64,000 nucleotides of DNA from an uncultured Buttiauxella sp. (lineage in GTDB: Bacteria > Pseudomonadota > Gammaproteobacteria > Enterobacterales > Enterobacteriaceae). Made by a program: the position numbers and the translations under genes. The notes beneath the pieces were generated by a model. That model ran no database searches. It was not told the DNA's origin and saw only the letters and a list, made by a program, of their open reading frames with translations. Shown here one piece after another: positions 28,961 to 38,721 of this stretch (its first letter is position 1; each line of letters begins with the position of its first letter). The stretch spans positions 401,352 to 465,351 of the forward strand of contig CAMLJN010000001.1 of NCBI GenBank assembly GCA_946480445.1. Direction: 5' to 3'.

Positions 28961-29413
28961 TTAAAAGTGGGGTACCAGGTTCGCTTTCTGGATATTACTC
29001 AGTGCGAACACTTCATCTTTGCCTTCGACCGTGACCGTGATCATCTCACCCTCAACGGCTTTGATAATACCCTGCCATTTGCGACGGTTTTGCACGGCCA
29101 TACGCAACACAATGCTCACTTCTTCGCCAGTATAGCGAACGTAATGTTCCGCCGTGAACATTGGGCGATCCAGACCAGGTGAGGAAACTTCAAGGTTATA
29201 GGCCACAGTGATAGGGTCTTCGACGTCCAGCACTGCACTGACCTGGTGACTGACATCAGCGCAATCATCAACATTGATGCCATCTTCACTATCAATATAG
29301 ATGCGCAGCGTGGATTGGCGGCCTCGAACGAATTCGATCCCTACCAGTTCGTAACCCAGTGCTTCCACGGGTGCTGTAATCATCTCTGTTAATTTTTGCT
29401 CTAATGTGGACAA
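28961..29413 (-). CDS. rimP: Ribosome maturation factor RimP, TTG start
   Basis: RimP assists 30S maturation. A TTG start at 29413 ([11 protein letters not shown]) gives 150 residues, the E. coli length and start codon; a G-rich run (GGGGGTGGGC) just before it serves as ribosome site. An upstream ATG at 29443 would add ten unconserved residues. Conserved SSPGLDRP near residue 80 is seen. It is preceded by a terminator-like hairpin after the initiator tRNA. Confidence 0.96.
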   Translation of the reverse strand: MSTLEQKLTEMITAPVEALGYELVGIEFVRGRQSTLRIYIDSEDGINVDDCADVSHQVSAVLDVEDPITVAYNLEVSSPGLDRPMFTAEHYVRYTGEEVSIVLRMAVQNRRKWQGIIKAVEGEMITVTVEGKDEVFALSNIQKANLVPHF

Positions 29414-29478
29414 GCCCACCCCCAAGACATAAAAAAAGGGCATATAGCCCAGTTATTCTGAAGTCAGATAACAAAAAA

Positions 29479-29494
29479 CCCCGATAAATCGGGG
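29479..29494 (-). terminator. Attenuator hairpin between initiator tRNA and rimP
   Basis: CCCCGA-tttA-TCGGGG followed by TTTTTT on the minus strand. It must be read through in part for nusA-infB expression. Confidence 0.85.
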
Positions 29495-29620
29495 CTTTAT
29501 ATAACTGAACCCTGTATGCCGCAACAGCGGCCCGGACACCGTCCAGAGAATTTTTTTCGAAATTCTTCGCGAGGCATCAAATGGCTCACAGTATATTTGA
29601 AAAAGAACTCTCAGGGAAAG

Positions 29621-29697
<77 letters not shown>

Positions 29698-29713
29698 TCC
29701 GAAAACGTGGCAA

Positions 29714-29742
29714 ATACTACGCCAGAATTGCAATAAATGCAA
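29714..29742 (-). promoter_or_regulatory. metY-nusA operon promoter
   Basis: Minus-strand TTGCAT (29737-29742), a 17-bp spacer and TAGTAT (29714-29719), ending 16 bases before the mature tRNA 5' end. It lies in the short gap after tRNA-Leu. Confidence 0.7.
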
Positions 29743-29756
29743 GAATTGCTGGGATT

Positions 29757-29843
29757 TGGTACCGAGGACGGGACTTGAACCCGTAAGCCCAATCGGGCAC
29801 TACCACCTCAAGGTAGCGTGTCTACCAATTCCACCACCTCGGC
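29757..29843 (-). tRNA. leuU: tRNA-Leu (GAG)
   Basis: An 87-base class II tRNA with a long variable arm (GTGCCCGATTGGGCTTAC), anticodon loop TTGAGGT giving GAG, and an encoded CCA. It follows secG as leuU does in E. coli. Only 59 bases separate it from the initiator tRNA; argG and yhbX, which lie between them in E. coli K-12, are absent. Confidence 0.98.
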
Positions 29844-29890
29844 ACTTTGCGTACGGCAATCTCTCTTACCGCACAGAAGCTTACTGCTTA

Positions 29891-30223
29891 TTACTGTGGG
29901 ATATCGCTAGTCGGCTTGGTAGGTGCCGCAGGCGTGGTCTGCTCAGATTTCGCTGGCTGACTCAGGTTATCCCACTCGCTTCCTTTACTGGTTTTGTTGC
30001 TGTTGATATTACCCAGAACCAGACTGATGATGAAGAACAGCGTTGCCAACACAGCAGTCATGCGGGTCATGAAGTTACCAGAACCACTTGAACCGAATAA
30101 TGTTGTGGAAGCGCCTGCTCCGAAAGAGGCTCCCATATCAGCGCCTTTACCTTGCTGCAGCATAACAAGACCAATAAGGCCCAGGGCTACAATAAGGAAA
30201 ACTACCAAAAGAGCTTCGTACAT
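29891..30223 (-). CDS. secG: Sec translocon subunit SecG
   Basis: SecG is the small auxiliary subunit of SecYEG. MYEALLVVFLIVALGLIGLV at 30223 gives 110 residues with two membrane helices (about 3-22 and 52-72) separated by a Gly/Ala/Ser loop, and a polar tail. An upstream ATG is rejected. It is 47 bases ahead of tRNA-Leu, co-directed. Confidence 0.97.
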   Translation of the reverse strand: MYEALLVVFLIVALGLIGLVMLQQGKGADMGASFGAGASTTLFGSSGSGNFMTRMTAVLATLFFIISLVLGNINSNKTSKGSEWDNLSQPAKSEQTTPAAPTKPTSDIPQ

Positions 30224-30455
30224 AATCAACCTGTTCCTTGCGGGATTACCGCATACCAATTGCTTCAAACCAGTGAAGCGGGCAAGTTTTTGTTTACCCA
30301 CTGAAGCGGGTGAGAATACTAACCAAAGCATCCGTGGTGCGCAAGGGCAATTTATTCACATTGTACTGATTGCAGAAAAAAACAGCAATGCGCCCACTTT
30401 TGCTTATATAACAGGCGGCAAATGCCGACTTTTTACACAATACAACCGCTTATTC

Positions 30456-31793
30456 TCAGACGGCTTTTACCGCATCCGCAATACGATTTGCATACTCGGT
30501 GACCAGCGCATCGTCTTCGCCTTCAACCATGACGCGAATTAACGGTTCGGTACCTGATTTACGCAACAGAACGCGGCCACGATTTCCTAACGCCTCTTCC
30601 ACTTCGGCGGTGACTTTTTTCACGCTGTCATGCTCAAGAGGATCGCCGCTGCCTGCTTTGAAGCGAACGTTAACCAGAATCTGCGGGAACAGCTTCATGC
30701 CGCTGCAAAGATCGTGCAGGCTCATGTTGTTGCGAACCATAGCAGTGAGCACCTGCAAACCGGCCACAATGCCGTCTCCAGTGGTCGTTTTGTCCAGCAA
30801 AATGATATGGCCGGAGTTTTCCGCCCCGATGCGCCAGCCTTTTTCCTGGAGCTTTTCCAGCACGTAGCGATCGCCCACTTTCGCGCGAGCAAAAGGAATA
30901 CCCAGCTGTTTGAGCGCTAATTCAAGGCCCATATTACTCATCAGCGTGCCAACGGCCCCGCCGCGCAGCTGCCCCTGACGTAATCCTTCCCGGGCGATGA
31001 TATAGAGGATCTGGTCGCCATCCACTTTAAGGCCCTGGTGGTCAACCATAATGACGCGGTCGCCGTCGCCGTCAAAAGCAATACCGAGGTCGGCTTTTTC
31101 CGCCAGCACGCGTTCCTGCAACATGCGCACGTCCGTTGCACCACATTGCTCGTTGATGTTCACACCGTCGGGTTCACAGCCAACAGAAATGACTTTTGCG
31201 CCCAGCTCACGCAGCACATTAGGGGCAATGTGGTAGGTCGCTCCGTTGGCACAGTCCACCACTATTTTCAGCCCGCTCAGGCTCAGTTCGTTCGGGAAGG
31301 TCCCTTTACAGAATTCAATATAGCGTCCGGCGGCATCGACGATACGGCTGGCTTTACCCAGTTCGGCAGAATCAACGCAGGTGATCTCTTTTTCCATTTC
31401 GGCTTCAATGGCTTCTTCCACTTCGTCCGGCAGCTTGGTGCCGTCGATGGAGAAGAATTTGATCCCATTATCGTAATAAGGATTATGGGAAGCAGAGATA
31501 ACAATGCCGGCTTCAGCACGGAACGCACGTGTTAAATAGGCTACCGCAGGCGTTGGCATCGGGCCGGTGAAAGAGGCAGATAACCCCGCTGCTGCAAGCC
31601 CGGCTTCAAGGGCAGACTCAAGCATATAGCCAGAAATACGCGTGTCTTTACCGATAATAATTTTACGGGAACCGTGGCGCGCCAGAACCTTCCCGGCCGC
31701 CCAGCCCAGTTTCAGAACGAAATCAGGTGTAATTGGGCTGTCACCCACGCGTCCACGAATGCCATCGGTGCCAAAATATTTACGGTTACTCAT
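30456..31793 (-). CDS. glmM: Phosphoglucosamine mutase
   Basis: GlmM converts glucosamine-6-phosphate to glucosamine-1-phosphate for peptidoglycan and LPS precursors. [14 protein letters not shown] at 31793 gives 445 residues. The phosphorylated Ser102 is in [15 protein letters not shown], the metal loop is DGDGDRV, and [10 protein letters not shown] is the C-terminal phosphate site. Its ATG overlaps the folP stop by 8 bases, coupling the two. Confidence 0.97.
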   Translation of the reverse strand: MSNRKYFGTDGIRGRVGDSPITPDFVLKLGWAAGKVLARHGSRKIIIGKDTRISGYMLESALEAGLAAAGLSASFTGPMPTPAVAYLTRAFRAEAGIVISASHNPYYDNGIKFFSIDGTKLPDEVEEAIEAEMEKEITCVDSAELGKASRIVDAAGRYIEFCKGTFPNELSLSGLKIVVDCANGATYHIAPNVLRELGAKVISVGCEPDGVNINEQCGATDVRMLQERVLAEKADLGIAFDGDGDRVIMVDHQGLKVDGDQILYIIAREGLRQGQLRGGAVGTLMSNMGLELALKQLGIPFARAKVGDRYVLEKLQEKGWRIGAENSGHIILLDKTTTGDGIVAGLQVLTAMVRNNMSLHDLCSGMKLFPQILVNVRFKAGSGDPLEHDSVKKVTAEVEEALGNRGRVLLRKSGTEPLIRVMVEGEDDALVTEYANRIADAVKAV

Positions 31794-32634
31794 AGCGTTT
31801 CTTTTCCTTCGCTGAAAGCGTGGCCTCAACCACGCGCATCGCTTCTACAGTTTCTTTCACGTCGTGAACACGAATGATCTGTGCCCCCTGCATTGCCGCA
31901 ATGACGGCACAGGCCAGACTGCCGCTCAGGCGCTGATCCGGCCCGACGTTGAGCAGTTGGCCAACCATTGTTTTACGCGACATTCCGACCAGCAGCGGCA
32001 GGCCAAAGTGATGGAATTCTGAAAGTCGGGCAAGAAGCTGGTAATTATGGCCGAGATTTTTACCGAAACCGAAGCCCGGGTCGAGCAACAATTTTTCTTT
32101 TGCGATACCCGCCGCCTCACAGCGTGCGATATGCTCAATAAAAAAGCGATTAACCTCGGCAAAGACGTCCTCATAGTGCGGCGCCTGCTGCATATTTTTC
32201 GGATTACCCTGCATATGCATCAGACAGACCGGCAATCCGGTTTCTGCGGCGGCTTCCAGCGCGCCCGGCTCCGTCAGCGAACGGATGTCATTGATAATGT
32301 GCGCCCCCACGCGGGCCGCTTCGCGGATAACCTCCGCTTTGGACGTATCCACGGAAATCCAGACTTCAAAACGTTGTGCGATGGCTTCTACAACCGGGAT
32401 CACGCGGGCCAGCTCATCCTCAACGCTCACTTCAGAGGCTCCCGGACGCGTCGACTCTCCGCCGATATCTATAATGGTCGCGCCTGCGTTAATCATCGCA
32501 TTGGCATGCCTGACGGCCTCCACCAGCGAGTTATGTTTCCCGCCATCGGAAAACGAATCCGGCGTCACATTTAAGATCCCCATAACGTGAGGATGGGAGA
32601 GATCGAGCGTGGTGCCCTGGGCGGTGAGTTTCAT
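31786..32634 (-). CDS. folP: Dihydropteroate synthase
   Basis: FolP joins p-aminobenzoate to dihydropterin pyrophosphate and is the target of sulfonamides. 282 residues. The signatures [14 protein letters not shown] and GGESTRPGA are intact, as is [16 protein letters not shown] at 32634 is used; TTG one codon earlier is possible. The family's common resistance sites show no obvious insertion. Confidence 0.96.
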   Translation of the reverse strand: MKLTAQGTTLDLSHPHVMGILNVTPDSFSDGGKHNSLVEAVRHANAMINAGATIIDIGGESTRPGASEVSVEDELARVIPVVEAIAQRFEVWISVDTSKAEVIREAARVGAHIINDIRSLTEPGALEAAAETGLPVCLMHMQGNPKNMQQAPHYEDVFAEVNRFFIEHIARCEAAGIAKEKLLLDPGFGFGKNLGHNYQLLARLSEFHHFGLPLLVGMSRKTMVGQLLNVGPDQRLSGSLACAVIAAMQGAQIIRVHDVKETVEAMRVVEATLSAKEKKRYE

Positions 32635-32679
32635 CAAAATGTCCCTGCAATAACGTAAGGTTCAGACAAAAACAAAAAA

Positions 32680-32703
32680 CCCCGGGGCCAGGCCCGGGGT
32701 TTA
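32680..32703 (-). terminator. Terminator between ftsH and folP
   Basis: CCCCGGGCC-tGGCCCCGGGG-type stem followed by TTTTTTG on the minus strand, 35 bases past the ftsH stop. Confidence 0.85.
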
Positions 32704-32737
32704 GATTACTTAGGGTAGAACACAGGTCAAACCCGGC

Positions 32738-34681
32738 TTACTTATCGCCCAACTGTTCTGACATGGTGTTACCAGGATTCGGCGTACGCGGTTCATCGAC
32801 CGGACGCGGTGCACGAGGTGTACCGTTGTTATCAGAATTGTTGCTGCCGTTGCCGTTGTTGGACTCTTCCCAGCCTGCTGGCGGACGCACATCGCGACGG
32901 GCCATCAGGTCATCAATCTGCGGCGCATCAATGGTTTCATACTTCATCAATGCGTCTTTCATGGTGTGAAGAATATCCATGTTCTCATTCAGGAGCTGGC
33001 GTGCACGCGCATAGTTACGCTCAATCAACAGCTTCACTTCCTGATCGATGATACGCGCGGTTTCATCGGACATGTGTTTGGCTTTCGCGACCGAACGGCC
33101 CAGGAACACTTCCCCCTCTTCTTCCGCATACAGCAACGGACCGAGTTTCTCAGAGAAGCCCCACTGGGTAACCATGTTTCGAGCGATGGAGGTCGCGACT
33201 TTAATGTCGTTAGACGCACCGGTTGAAACGTGTTCAGCCCCGTAGATAATCTCTTCGGCAAGGCGACCACCGTACAGCGTAGAAATCTGACTTTCCAGTT
33301 TCTGACGGCTGGCGCTGATTGCATCCCCTTCCGGCAGGAAGAAGGTAACACCGAGCGCACGGCCACGCGGAATAATGGTGACTTTATGTACCGGATCGTG
33401 CTCTGGCACCAGACGCCCAATGATGGCGTGCCCTGCTTCGTGATACGCGGTGGATTCTTTCTGCGCTTCCGTCATCACCATGGAGCGACGTTCTGCCCCC
33501 ATCATGATTTTGTCTTTCGCTTTTTCGAACTCAACCATTGAAACGACACGTTTGTTACCGCGTGCGGCAAACAGCGCAGCTTCGTTCACCAGGTTCGCCA
33601 AATCCGCGCCAGAGAAGCCTGGCGTACCGCGGGCAATGATGGCCGCGTCGATATCGGGAGCCAAAGGTACGCGGCGCATATGCACCTTCAGGATTTGCTC
33701 ACGACCACGCACGTCCGGCAGGCCCACAACAACCTGACGGTCGAAACGGCCAGGACGCAGCAGCGCCGGGTCAAGCACATCCGGACGGTTAGTCGCAGCG
33801 ATAACAATAATGCCTTCGTTGCCTTCAAAGCCGTCCATCTCAACCAGCATCTGGTTCAGCGTTTGTTCACGCTCATCGTGACCGCCGCCCAGACCCGCAC
33901 CACGCTGACGGCCTACGGCGTCGATTTCATCAATAAAGATGATGCACGGTGCCGCTTTCTTGGCCTGTTCGAACATATCACGCACGCGGGATGCACCCAC
34001 GCCCACGAACATTTCAACGAAGTCAGAACCGGAAATGGTAAAGAAAGGCACTTTCGCTTCGCCGGCGATCGCTTTCGCAAGCAGGGTTTTACCCGTACCA
34101 GGAGGGCCAACCATCAGCACGCCTTTCGGGATTTTACCGCCCAGTTTCTGGAAGCGGCTCGGCTCACGAAGGTATTCGACCAGCTCAGCAACTTCCTCTT
34201 TTGCTTCGTCACAACCTGCAACATCGGCAAAAGTGGTTTTGATTTGGTCTTCGGTAAGCATACGCGCCTTACTCTTGCCGAACGACATGGCACCTTTGCC
34301 ACCGCCGCCCTGCATCTGGCGCATAAAGAAGATCCAGACCCCAATCAACAGCAGCATTGGGAACCAGGAAATAAAGATAGAAGCCAGCAGGCTCGGCTCT
34401 TCAGGCGGTTCACCTACCACTTTAACGTTCTTGGTCAGCAGATTATCAAGCAGCTTGGGATCGTTAACGGGGATGTAAGTCGTGTATCGGTTACTATCTT
34501 TCTTGGTAACGTTGATTTCACGTCCATTGATACGCGCTTCGCGAACCTGGTCCTGATTCACTTCAGACAGGAAAGTGGAGTAATCCACCCTACGGCCGTT
34601 TGACTCGCTGGGCCCAAAGCTCTGGAACACAGACATCAGCACAACCGCGATGACCAGCCAGAGTATTAGGTTTTTCGCCAT
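32738..34681 (-). CDS. ftsH: ATP-dependent zinc metalloprotease FtsH
   Basis: FtsH is the essential membrane AAA+ protease that degrades LpxC, sigma-32 and misfolded membrane proteins. Two membrane helices (about 5-22 and 95-120) flank a periplasmic loop. Walker A is GPPGTGKT, Walker B FIDEID, the second region of homology [18 protein letters not shown], and the zinc site [15 protein letters not shown] at 34681 gives 647 residues; a TTG three codons upstream (as in longer E. coli annotations) is possible. Downstream partner of rlmE. Confidence 0.97.
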   Translation of the reverse strand: MAKNLILWLVIAVVLMSVFQSFGPSESNGRRVDYSTFLSEVNQDQVREARINGREINVTKKDSNRYTTYIPVNDPKLLDNLLTKNVKVVGEPPEEPSLLASIFISWFPMLLLIGVWIFFMRQMQGGGGKGAMSFGKSKARMLTEDQIKTTFADVAGCDEAKEEVAELVEYLREPSRFQKLGGKIPKGVLMVGPPGTGKTLLAKAIAGEAKVPFFTISGSDFVEMFVGVGASRVRDMFEQAKKAAPCIIFIDEIDAVGRQRGAGLGGGHDEREQTLNQMLVEMDGFEGNEGIIVIAATNRPDVLDPALLRPGRFDRQVVVGLPDVRGREQILKVHMRRVPLAPDIDAAIIARGTPGFSGADLANLVNEAALFAARGNKRVVSMVEFEKAKDKIMMGAERRSMVMTEAQKESTAYHEAGHAIIGRLVPEHDPVHKVTIIPRGRALGVTFFLPEGDAISASRQKLESQISTLYGGRLAEEIIYGAEHVSTGASNDIKVATSIARNMVTQWGFSEKLGPLLYAEEEGEVFLGRSVAKAKHMSDETARIIDQEVKLLIERNYARARQLLNENMDILHTMKDALMKYETIDAPQIDDLMARRDVRPPAGWEESNNGNGSNNSDNNGTPRAPRPVDEPRTPNPGNTMSEQLGDK

Positions 34682-34737
34682 GTCACTCAAGGGATTAACC
34701 TCATATTACAACTGTGTTAACAAACAGCGTCAGGGTA

Positions 34738-35367
34738 CTATACTTTGCGCCCGGTCGCTACAATGTACACTTCACGTGAGCGGGCACGAGAAGAGTCCGG
34801 TTTACGAACTTTCACCTTCGTAAACAGGGAGCGAATTTCCCGCAGGTATTCATCGAAACCTTCGCCCTGAAATACTTTCACTACAAAACTTCCACCCGGC
34901 GCCAGCACATCACGACACATTTCCAGTGCCAGTTCGACTAAATACATAGCGCGAGGAATATCTACTGCCGGTGTTCCGCTCATATTTGGCGCCATATCTG
35001 ACATGACAACCTGAACTTTACTGTCACCAACACGATCCAGCAGAGCTTTAACGACTAATTCATCACGAAAATCGCCCTGAAGGAAGTCCACACCAACGAT
35101 AGGATCCATAGGTAAAAGATCGCAAGCGATGATTCGCCCCTGATTCCCGATTTCTGTCACAACGTACTGTGACCATCCTCCGGGTGCAGCGCCAAGATCG
35201 ACAACCGTCATACCTGGCTTAAAAAGTTTGTCACTTTGCTGTATTTCATCAAGTTTAAACCAGGCACGGGAACGCAACCCCTTTTTCTGTGCCTGAAGGA
35301 CATATTTATCGCTAAAGTGTTCCTGCAGCCAGCGACTGGAGCTGGCAGAACGCTTTTTACCTGTCAT
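34738..35367 (-). CDS. rlmE: 23S rRNA 2'-O-ribose U2552 methyltransferase
   Basis: RlmE (RrmJ/FtsJ) methylates U2552 in the A loop of 23S rRNA and is a heat-shock protein. [14 protein letters not shown] at 35367 gives 209 residues. The SAM motif [14 protein letters not shown] and the [10 protein letters not shown] catalytic aspartate are clear, with the expected Lys-Asp-Lys-Glu tetrad. First gene of rlmE-ftsH, preceded by a sigma-32-type promoter, divergent from yhbY. Confidence 0.97.
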   Translation of the reverse strand: MTGKKRSASSSRWLQEHFSDKYVLQAQKKGLRSRAWFKLDEIQQSDKLFKPGMTVVDLGAAPGGWSQYVVTEIGNQGRIIACDLLPMDPIVGVDFLQGDFRDELVVKALLDRVGDSKVQVVMSDMAPNMSGTPAVDIPRAMYLVELALEMCRDVLAPGGSFVVKVFQGEGFDEYLREIRSLFTKVKVRKPDSSRARSREVYIVATGRKV

Positions 35368-35442
35368 CTCAATTTCCAACTTTGTTCATCGTGAGTAGCA
35401 GGCTGTTAAAAAATCAGCACAGCCGATTTGGCGATACACTGG

Positions 35443-35471
35443 AGATGGCGGTAGAATGAACCGTTTTCAAT
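35443..35471 (-). promoter_or_regulatory. Candidate sigma-32 promoter for rlmE-ftsH
   Basis: On the minus strand ATTGAAA (35465-35471), a 14-base spacer and CGCCATCT (35443-35450) resemble the heat-shock consensus CTTGAAA-N11-15-CCCCATnT. rlmE-ftsH is known to be under sigma-32 in E. coli. Confidence 0.55.
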
Positions 35472-35493
35472 CCCAACGTAAGCAAATAATACG

Positions 35494-35793
35494 ATGAATC
35501 TGAGTACTAAACAAAAACAGCACCTGAAAGGTCTTGCTCATCCACTCAAGCCAGTAGTTATGCTTGGCAACAATGGTTTGACCGAAGGGGTACTGGCCGA
35601 GATTGAACAAGCACTTGAGCACCATGAGTTAATCAAGGTCAAAGTCGCAACGGAAGATCGCGAAACAAAAGCCTTGATAGTGGATGCCATCGTGCGGGAA
35701 ACCGGCGCCTGTAATGTACAGGTCATCGGTAAAACGCTGGTGCTGTATCGCCCATCGAAAGAGAAAGAGCGTAAAATTTCTCTGCCTAAATAA
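35494..35793 (+). CDS. yhbY: Ribosome assembly RNA-binding protein YhbY
   Basis: A 99-residue CRM-domain protein that associates with pre-50S particles. The family GxxG-like loop appears as LGNNGLTEGV near residues 26-35. Two residues longer than in E. coli because of an extra KE in the C-terminal SKEKERKISLPK. Divergent from rlmE, followed by a strong terminator. Confidence 0.96.
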   Translation: MNLSTKQKQHLKGLAHPLKPVVMLGNNGLTEGVLAEIEQALEHHELIKVKVATEDRETKALIVDAIVRETGACNVQVIGKTLVLYRPSKEKERKISLPK

Positions 35794-35833
35794 ACACGTA
35801 TGTGCAAAATGCCACGCTCTGTTCGTTGATAAA

Positions 35834-35855
35834 AGGCCGCTACGCGGCCTTTTTC
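35834..35855 (+). terminator. Terminator after yhbY
   Basis: AGGCCGC-tac-GCGGCCT then TTTTT, 40 bases past the stop. Confidence 0.9.
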
Positions 35856-35898
35856 CTTTCTTTACAATACGCCACGCCTGCAATGAGCGTCGCAGATA

Positions 35899-36375
35899 TT
35901 ATAAATATTCTACTTTCAGGATTTCGAACTCAACTTCACCACCAGGCGTGCGAATCACCACAACATCATCCTGTTCTTTCCCCACCAGACCGCGAGCAAT
36001 CGGTGAGTTCACAGAGATAAGATTCTGTTTAAAATCAGCTTCATCGTCACCAACAATGCGGTAAGTCTGCTCTTCTTCGCTATCCAGATTCAACACGGTC
36101 ACCGTGGCACCAAAGATGACGCGGCCCGTCTGCGGCATTTTCGTGACGTCGATAATCTGTGCGTTGGACAACTTAGCTTCGATATCCTGAATACGGCCTT
36201 CGCAAAAGCCCTGCTGCTCACGCGCGGCGTGATATTCAGCGTTTTCTTTCAAATCACCGTGCTCGCGGGCTTCCGCAATAGCAGCAATAATCTGTGGGCG
36301 ACGAACTGACTTCAGGAAGTCCAGCTCCTCACGTAAATTTTCAGCACCGCGTAGAGTCATCGGAATGGATTGCAT
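35899..36375 (-). CDS. greA: Transcript cleavage factor GreA
   Basis: GreA rescues backtracked RNA polymerase by stimulating cleavage of the 3' RNA end. 158 residues, full length. The N-terminal coiled-coil carries the acidic tip ([20 protein letters not shown], Asp41/Glu44). The C-terminal globular domain ends EILKVEYL. The leader of about 145 bases contains a promoter and an early terminator (GraL). Confidence 0.97.
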   Translation of the reverse strand: MQSIPMTLRGAENLREELDFLKSVRRPQIIAAIAEAREHGDLKENAEYHAAREQQGFCEGRIQDIEAKLSNAQIIDVTKMPQTGRVIFGATVTVLNLDSEEEQTYRIVGDDEADFKQNLISVNSPIARGLVGKEQDDVVVIRTPGGEVEFEILKVEYL

Positions 36376-36465
36376 TTGTTATACCTCTTAAAAACTGTCC
36401 TGTTCAGCGCGGCTTAGTCGCTGCGGCTGACTTAAGAGCATAGCCAGAGCGCTTCCCTGGCAACA

Positions 36466-36521
36466 AATAAAAGAAAACTGACCCGGGGCAATGCCCCAGG
36501 TCAGGAACGGTTTTCAAATTG
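36466..36521 (-). ncRNA. graL: GraL leader RNA of greA
   Basis: In E. coli the greA leader terminates early to give the array of short RNAs called GraL. Here, minus strand, a -10 TAAAAT (36528-36533) predicts a start near 36521. A perfect-looking hairpin GACCtGGGGCATTGCCCCgGGTC (36480-36502) is followed by AGTTTTCTTTTATTT. GGAACT about 16 bases before GTCAA could also serve a sigma-E promoter. Ends are estimated. Confidence 0.6.
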
Positions 36522-36621
36522 ACACGTATTTTACCCTGGAGTTCCCCGAGGGTCATCGTTTACTTTGCACCGGGATGCACCGTAGTATGGCTGCACGTTT
36601 CCAGGTTGTTACCGCGAGAAT

Positions 36622-38055
36622 ATGCGATTTTTTAGATTTGTCATTGGATTGACCAGTGCAGTGGTATTGAACGTTCAGGCCGCTAACGTTGAAGAGTATA
36701 CCTCTCAGTTACCTGATGGCGCTAACCTGGCACTTATGGTGCAGAGGGTTGGTGCTCAGTCCCCCTCGATTGATTATCACAGTCAGCAAATGGCGCTGCC
36801 CGCCAGTACGCAAAAAGTGATTACTGCGCTGGCGGCGCTGTTACAGCTTGGCCCTGACTTTCGCTTTACCACGACCCTTGAGAGCCGTGCTCAGATAAGC
36901 AATGGTATATTAAATGGCGACCTGGTGGCACGATTCGGCGGCGATCCGACGCTAAAACGCCAGGATATTCGCAATATGGTGGCGGTATTGAAAAAATCAG
37001 GCGTGCAGCAGATTCAGGGGAATGTGCTGATCGACACCTCTGTTTTTGCCAGCCATGACAAAGCCCCCGGCTGGCCATGGAATGATATGACCCAGTGCTT
37101 TAGCGCCCCTCCTGCGGCAGCTATTGTGGACCGCAATTGCTTCTCCATTTCGCTGTACAGTGCGCCTAAGCCAGACGATCTGGCGTTTATACGTATTGCG
37201 TCATACTACCCGGTTATCATGAACAGCCAGGTCAGAACCCTCGCCAAAGGTTCCCCTGATGCCCAGTATTGCGAACTTGATGTCGTGCCGGGCGATCTTA
37301 ATCGCTACACAGTGACGGGCTGCATGACTCAGCGCGCAGATCCGCTGCCGTTAGCCTTCGCCATTCAGGATGGGGCGGGTTACGCAGGCGCGATTCTTAA
37401 AGCCGAACTGAAAGCCGCCGGGATCACCTATAGCGGGACGCTTCTACGCCAGACACAGGTGAACACGCCCGGCACGGTTATCGCCAGCAAAGCGTCAGCC
37501 CCGCTGCACGACCTGCTAAAAATCATGCTTAAAAAGTCAGACAACATGATTGCAGATACCGTTTTTCGCACCATCGGCCACAATCGCTTTGGCGTTCCGG
37601 GCACCTGGCGCGCTGGCGCAGACGCGGTACGCCAGATCCTCAGTCAAAAGGCGGGCGTGAATTTAGGAAACACGATTGTGGTGGACGGATCGGGCTTATC
37701 CCGTCATAACTTAATCTCACCCGCCACGATGATGCAGGTGCTGCAATACATCGCGCAAAACGACAGTCAGCTAAACTTTATCTCCATGCTGCCGCTCGCG
37801 GGCTATGACGGTTCTCTGCAATACCGTGCCGGCCTGCATCAGGCTGGGGTGGATGGCAAAGTGTCGGCGAAAACCGGCTCCCTTCAGGGAGTTTATAATC
37901 TGGCAGGCTTCATCACTACCGCCAGCGGTCAACGCATGGCCTTTGTGCAGTACTTATCCGGCTACGCCGTAGAGCCTGCCGATCAACGTAACCGCCGTAT
38001 CCCATTAGTGCGCTTCGAAAGTCGACTCTATAAGGATATTTACCAGAATAACTAA
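36622..38055 (+). CDS. dacB: D-alanyl-D-alanine carboxypeptidase/endopeptidase (PBP4)
   Basis: DacB is a periplasmic class C penicillin-binding protein that trims and cleaves peptidoglycan crosslinks. 477 residues as in E. coli. A signal peptide ends near NVQA (residue 20). The SxxK motif is Ser62-Thr-Gln-Lys65, SxN is KSDNM, and KTG is SAKTGSLQG. The large insert between SxxK and SxN typical of the class is present. pmrA starts three bases after its stop, so the two may share a transcript. Confidence 0.97.
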   Translation: MRFFRFVIGLTSAVVLNVQAANVEEYTSQLPDGANLALMVQRVGAQSPSIDYHSQQMALPASTQKVITALAALLQLGPDFRFTTTLESRAQISNGILNGDLVARFGGDPTLKRQDIRNMVAVLKKSGVQQIQGNVLIDTSVFASHDKAPGWPWNDMTQCFSAPPAAAIVDRNCFSISLYSAPKPDDLAFIRIASYYPVIMNSQVRTLAKGSPDAQYCELDVVPGDLNRYTVTGCMTQRADPLPLAFAIQDGAGYAGAILKAELKAAGITYSGTLLRQTQVNTPGTVIASKASAPLHDLLKIMLKKSDNMIADTVFRTIGHNRFGVPGTWRAGADAVRQILSQKAGVNLGNTIVVDGSGLSRHNLISPATMMQVLQYIAQNDSQLNFISMLPLAGYDGSLQYRAGLHQAGVDGKVSAKTGSLQGVYNLAGFITTASGQRMAFVQYLSGYAVEPADQRNRRIPLVRFESRLYKDIYQNN

Positions 38056-38058
38056 GCC

Positions 38059-38721
38059 ATGAAACTGCTGATTGTTGAAGACGATTTACTGCTCCAGGAA
38101 GGCCTGGCCCAGGCCTTAGCGCAGGAAGGCTATGCGCTTGATTGTGCAGCCACGGCCGCCGAGGCCGATGCGTTAATACAAAGCGGCGAATACAGCCTTG
38201 TTATTTTGGATCTCGGCCTGCCGGATAAAGACGGTGCCACCCTGCTCACGCAGTGGCGGCGCCGAGGCGTGAGCAACCCCGTGTTGATCCTTACCGCCCG
38301 CGATGCGCTTGAAGATCGTGTTAAGGGGCTGGATTCCGGCGCCGATGATTATTTAGTTAAGCCTTTTGCGCTTGCAGAGCTTCTGGCCCGTTCAAGGGCT
38401 TTAATTCGTCGCTATCAGGGCCACAGCGATAACCTCTTACAGCAGGATGATTTGACGCTAAACCTGCAAACTCAGCAGGTCTTCTTGCAGGAGCAACCGC
38501 TGGAAGTGACGCCTAAAGAGTTTGCCCTGCTCACTCGCCTGATGATGCGTATCGGTCAGACCGTCCATCGCGAAACTCTACAGCAGGATATTTACAGCTG
38601 GCAGGACGATCCTGGTTCTAACACCCTTGAGGTGCACATCCACAATCTGCGCCGTAAATTAGGCAAGGATCGCATCAAAACCGTACGCGGCGTCGGCTAT
38701 CGCCTGGAAAACCGACCATGA
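38059..38721 (+). CDS. PmrA/BasR-like response regulator (OmpR family)
   Basis: 220 residues: receiver domain with phospho-acceptor Asp51 in LVILDLGLPD and Lys in DYLVKPF, then an OmpR/PhoB winged helix (SNTLEVHIHNLRRKLG, TVRGVGYRL). It resembles PmrA of Salmonella and BasR of E. coli along its whole length. Those control lipid A modification with aminoarabinose and phosphoethanolamine. It lies between dacB and obgE with no eptA (pmrC) beside it, unlike E. coli basRS, so it may be PmrA moved or a paralogue. Its stop overlaps the sensor gene start by 4 bases (ATGA). Confidence 0.85.
   Translation: MKLLIVEDDLLLQEGLAQALAQEGYALDCAATAAEADALIQSGEYSLVILDLGLPDKDGATLLTQWRRRGVSNPVLILTARDALEDRVKGLDSGADDYLVKPFALAELLARSRALIRRYQGHSDNLLQQDDLTLNLQTQQVFLQEQPLEVTPKEFALLTRLMMRIGQTVHRETLQQDIYSWQDDPGSNTLEVHIHNLRRKLGKDRIKTVRGVGYRLENRP

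Noticed and set aside
27875-29182. 435-codon frame opposite nusA-rimP
   Set aside because: Antisense shadow spanning two real genes.
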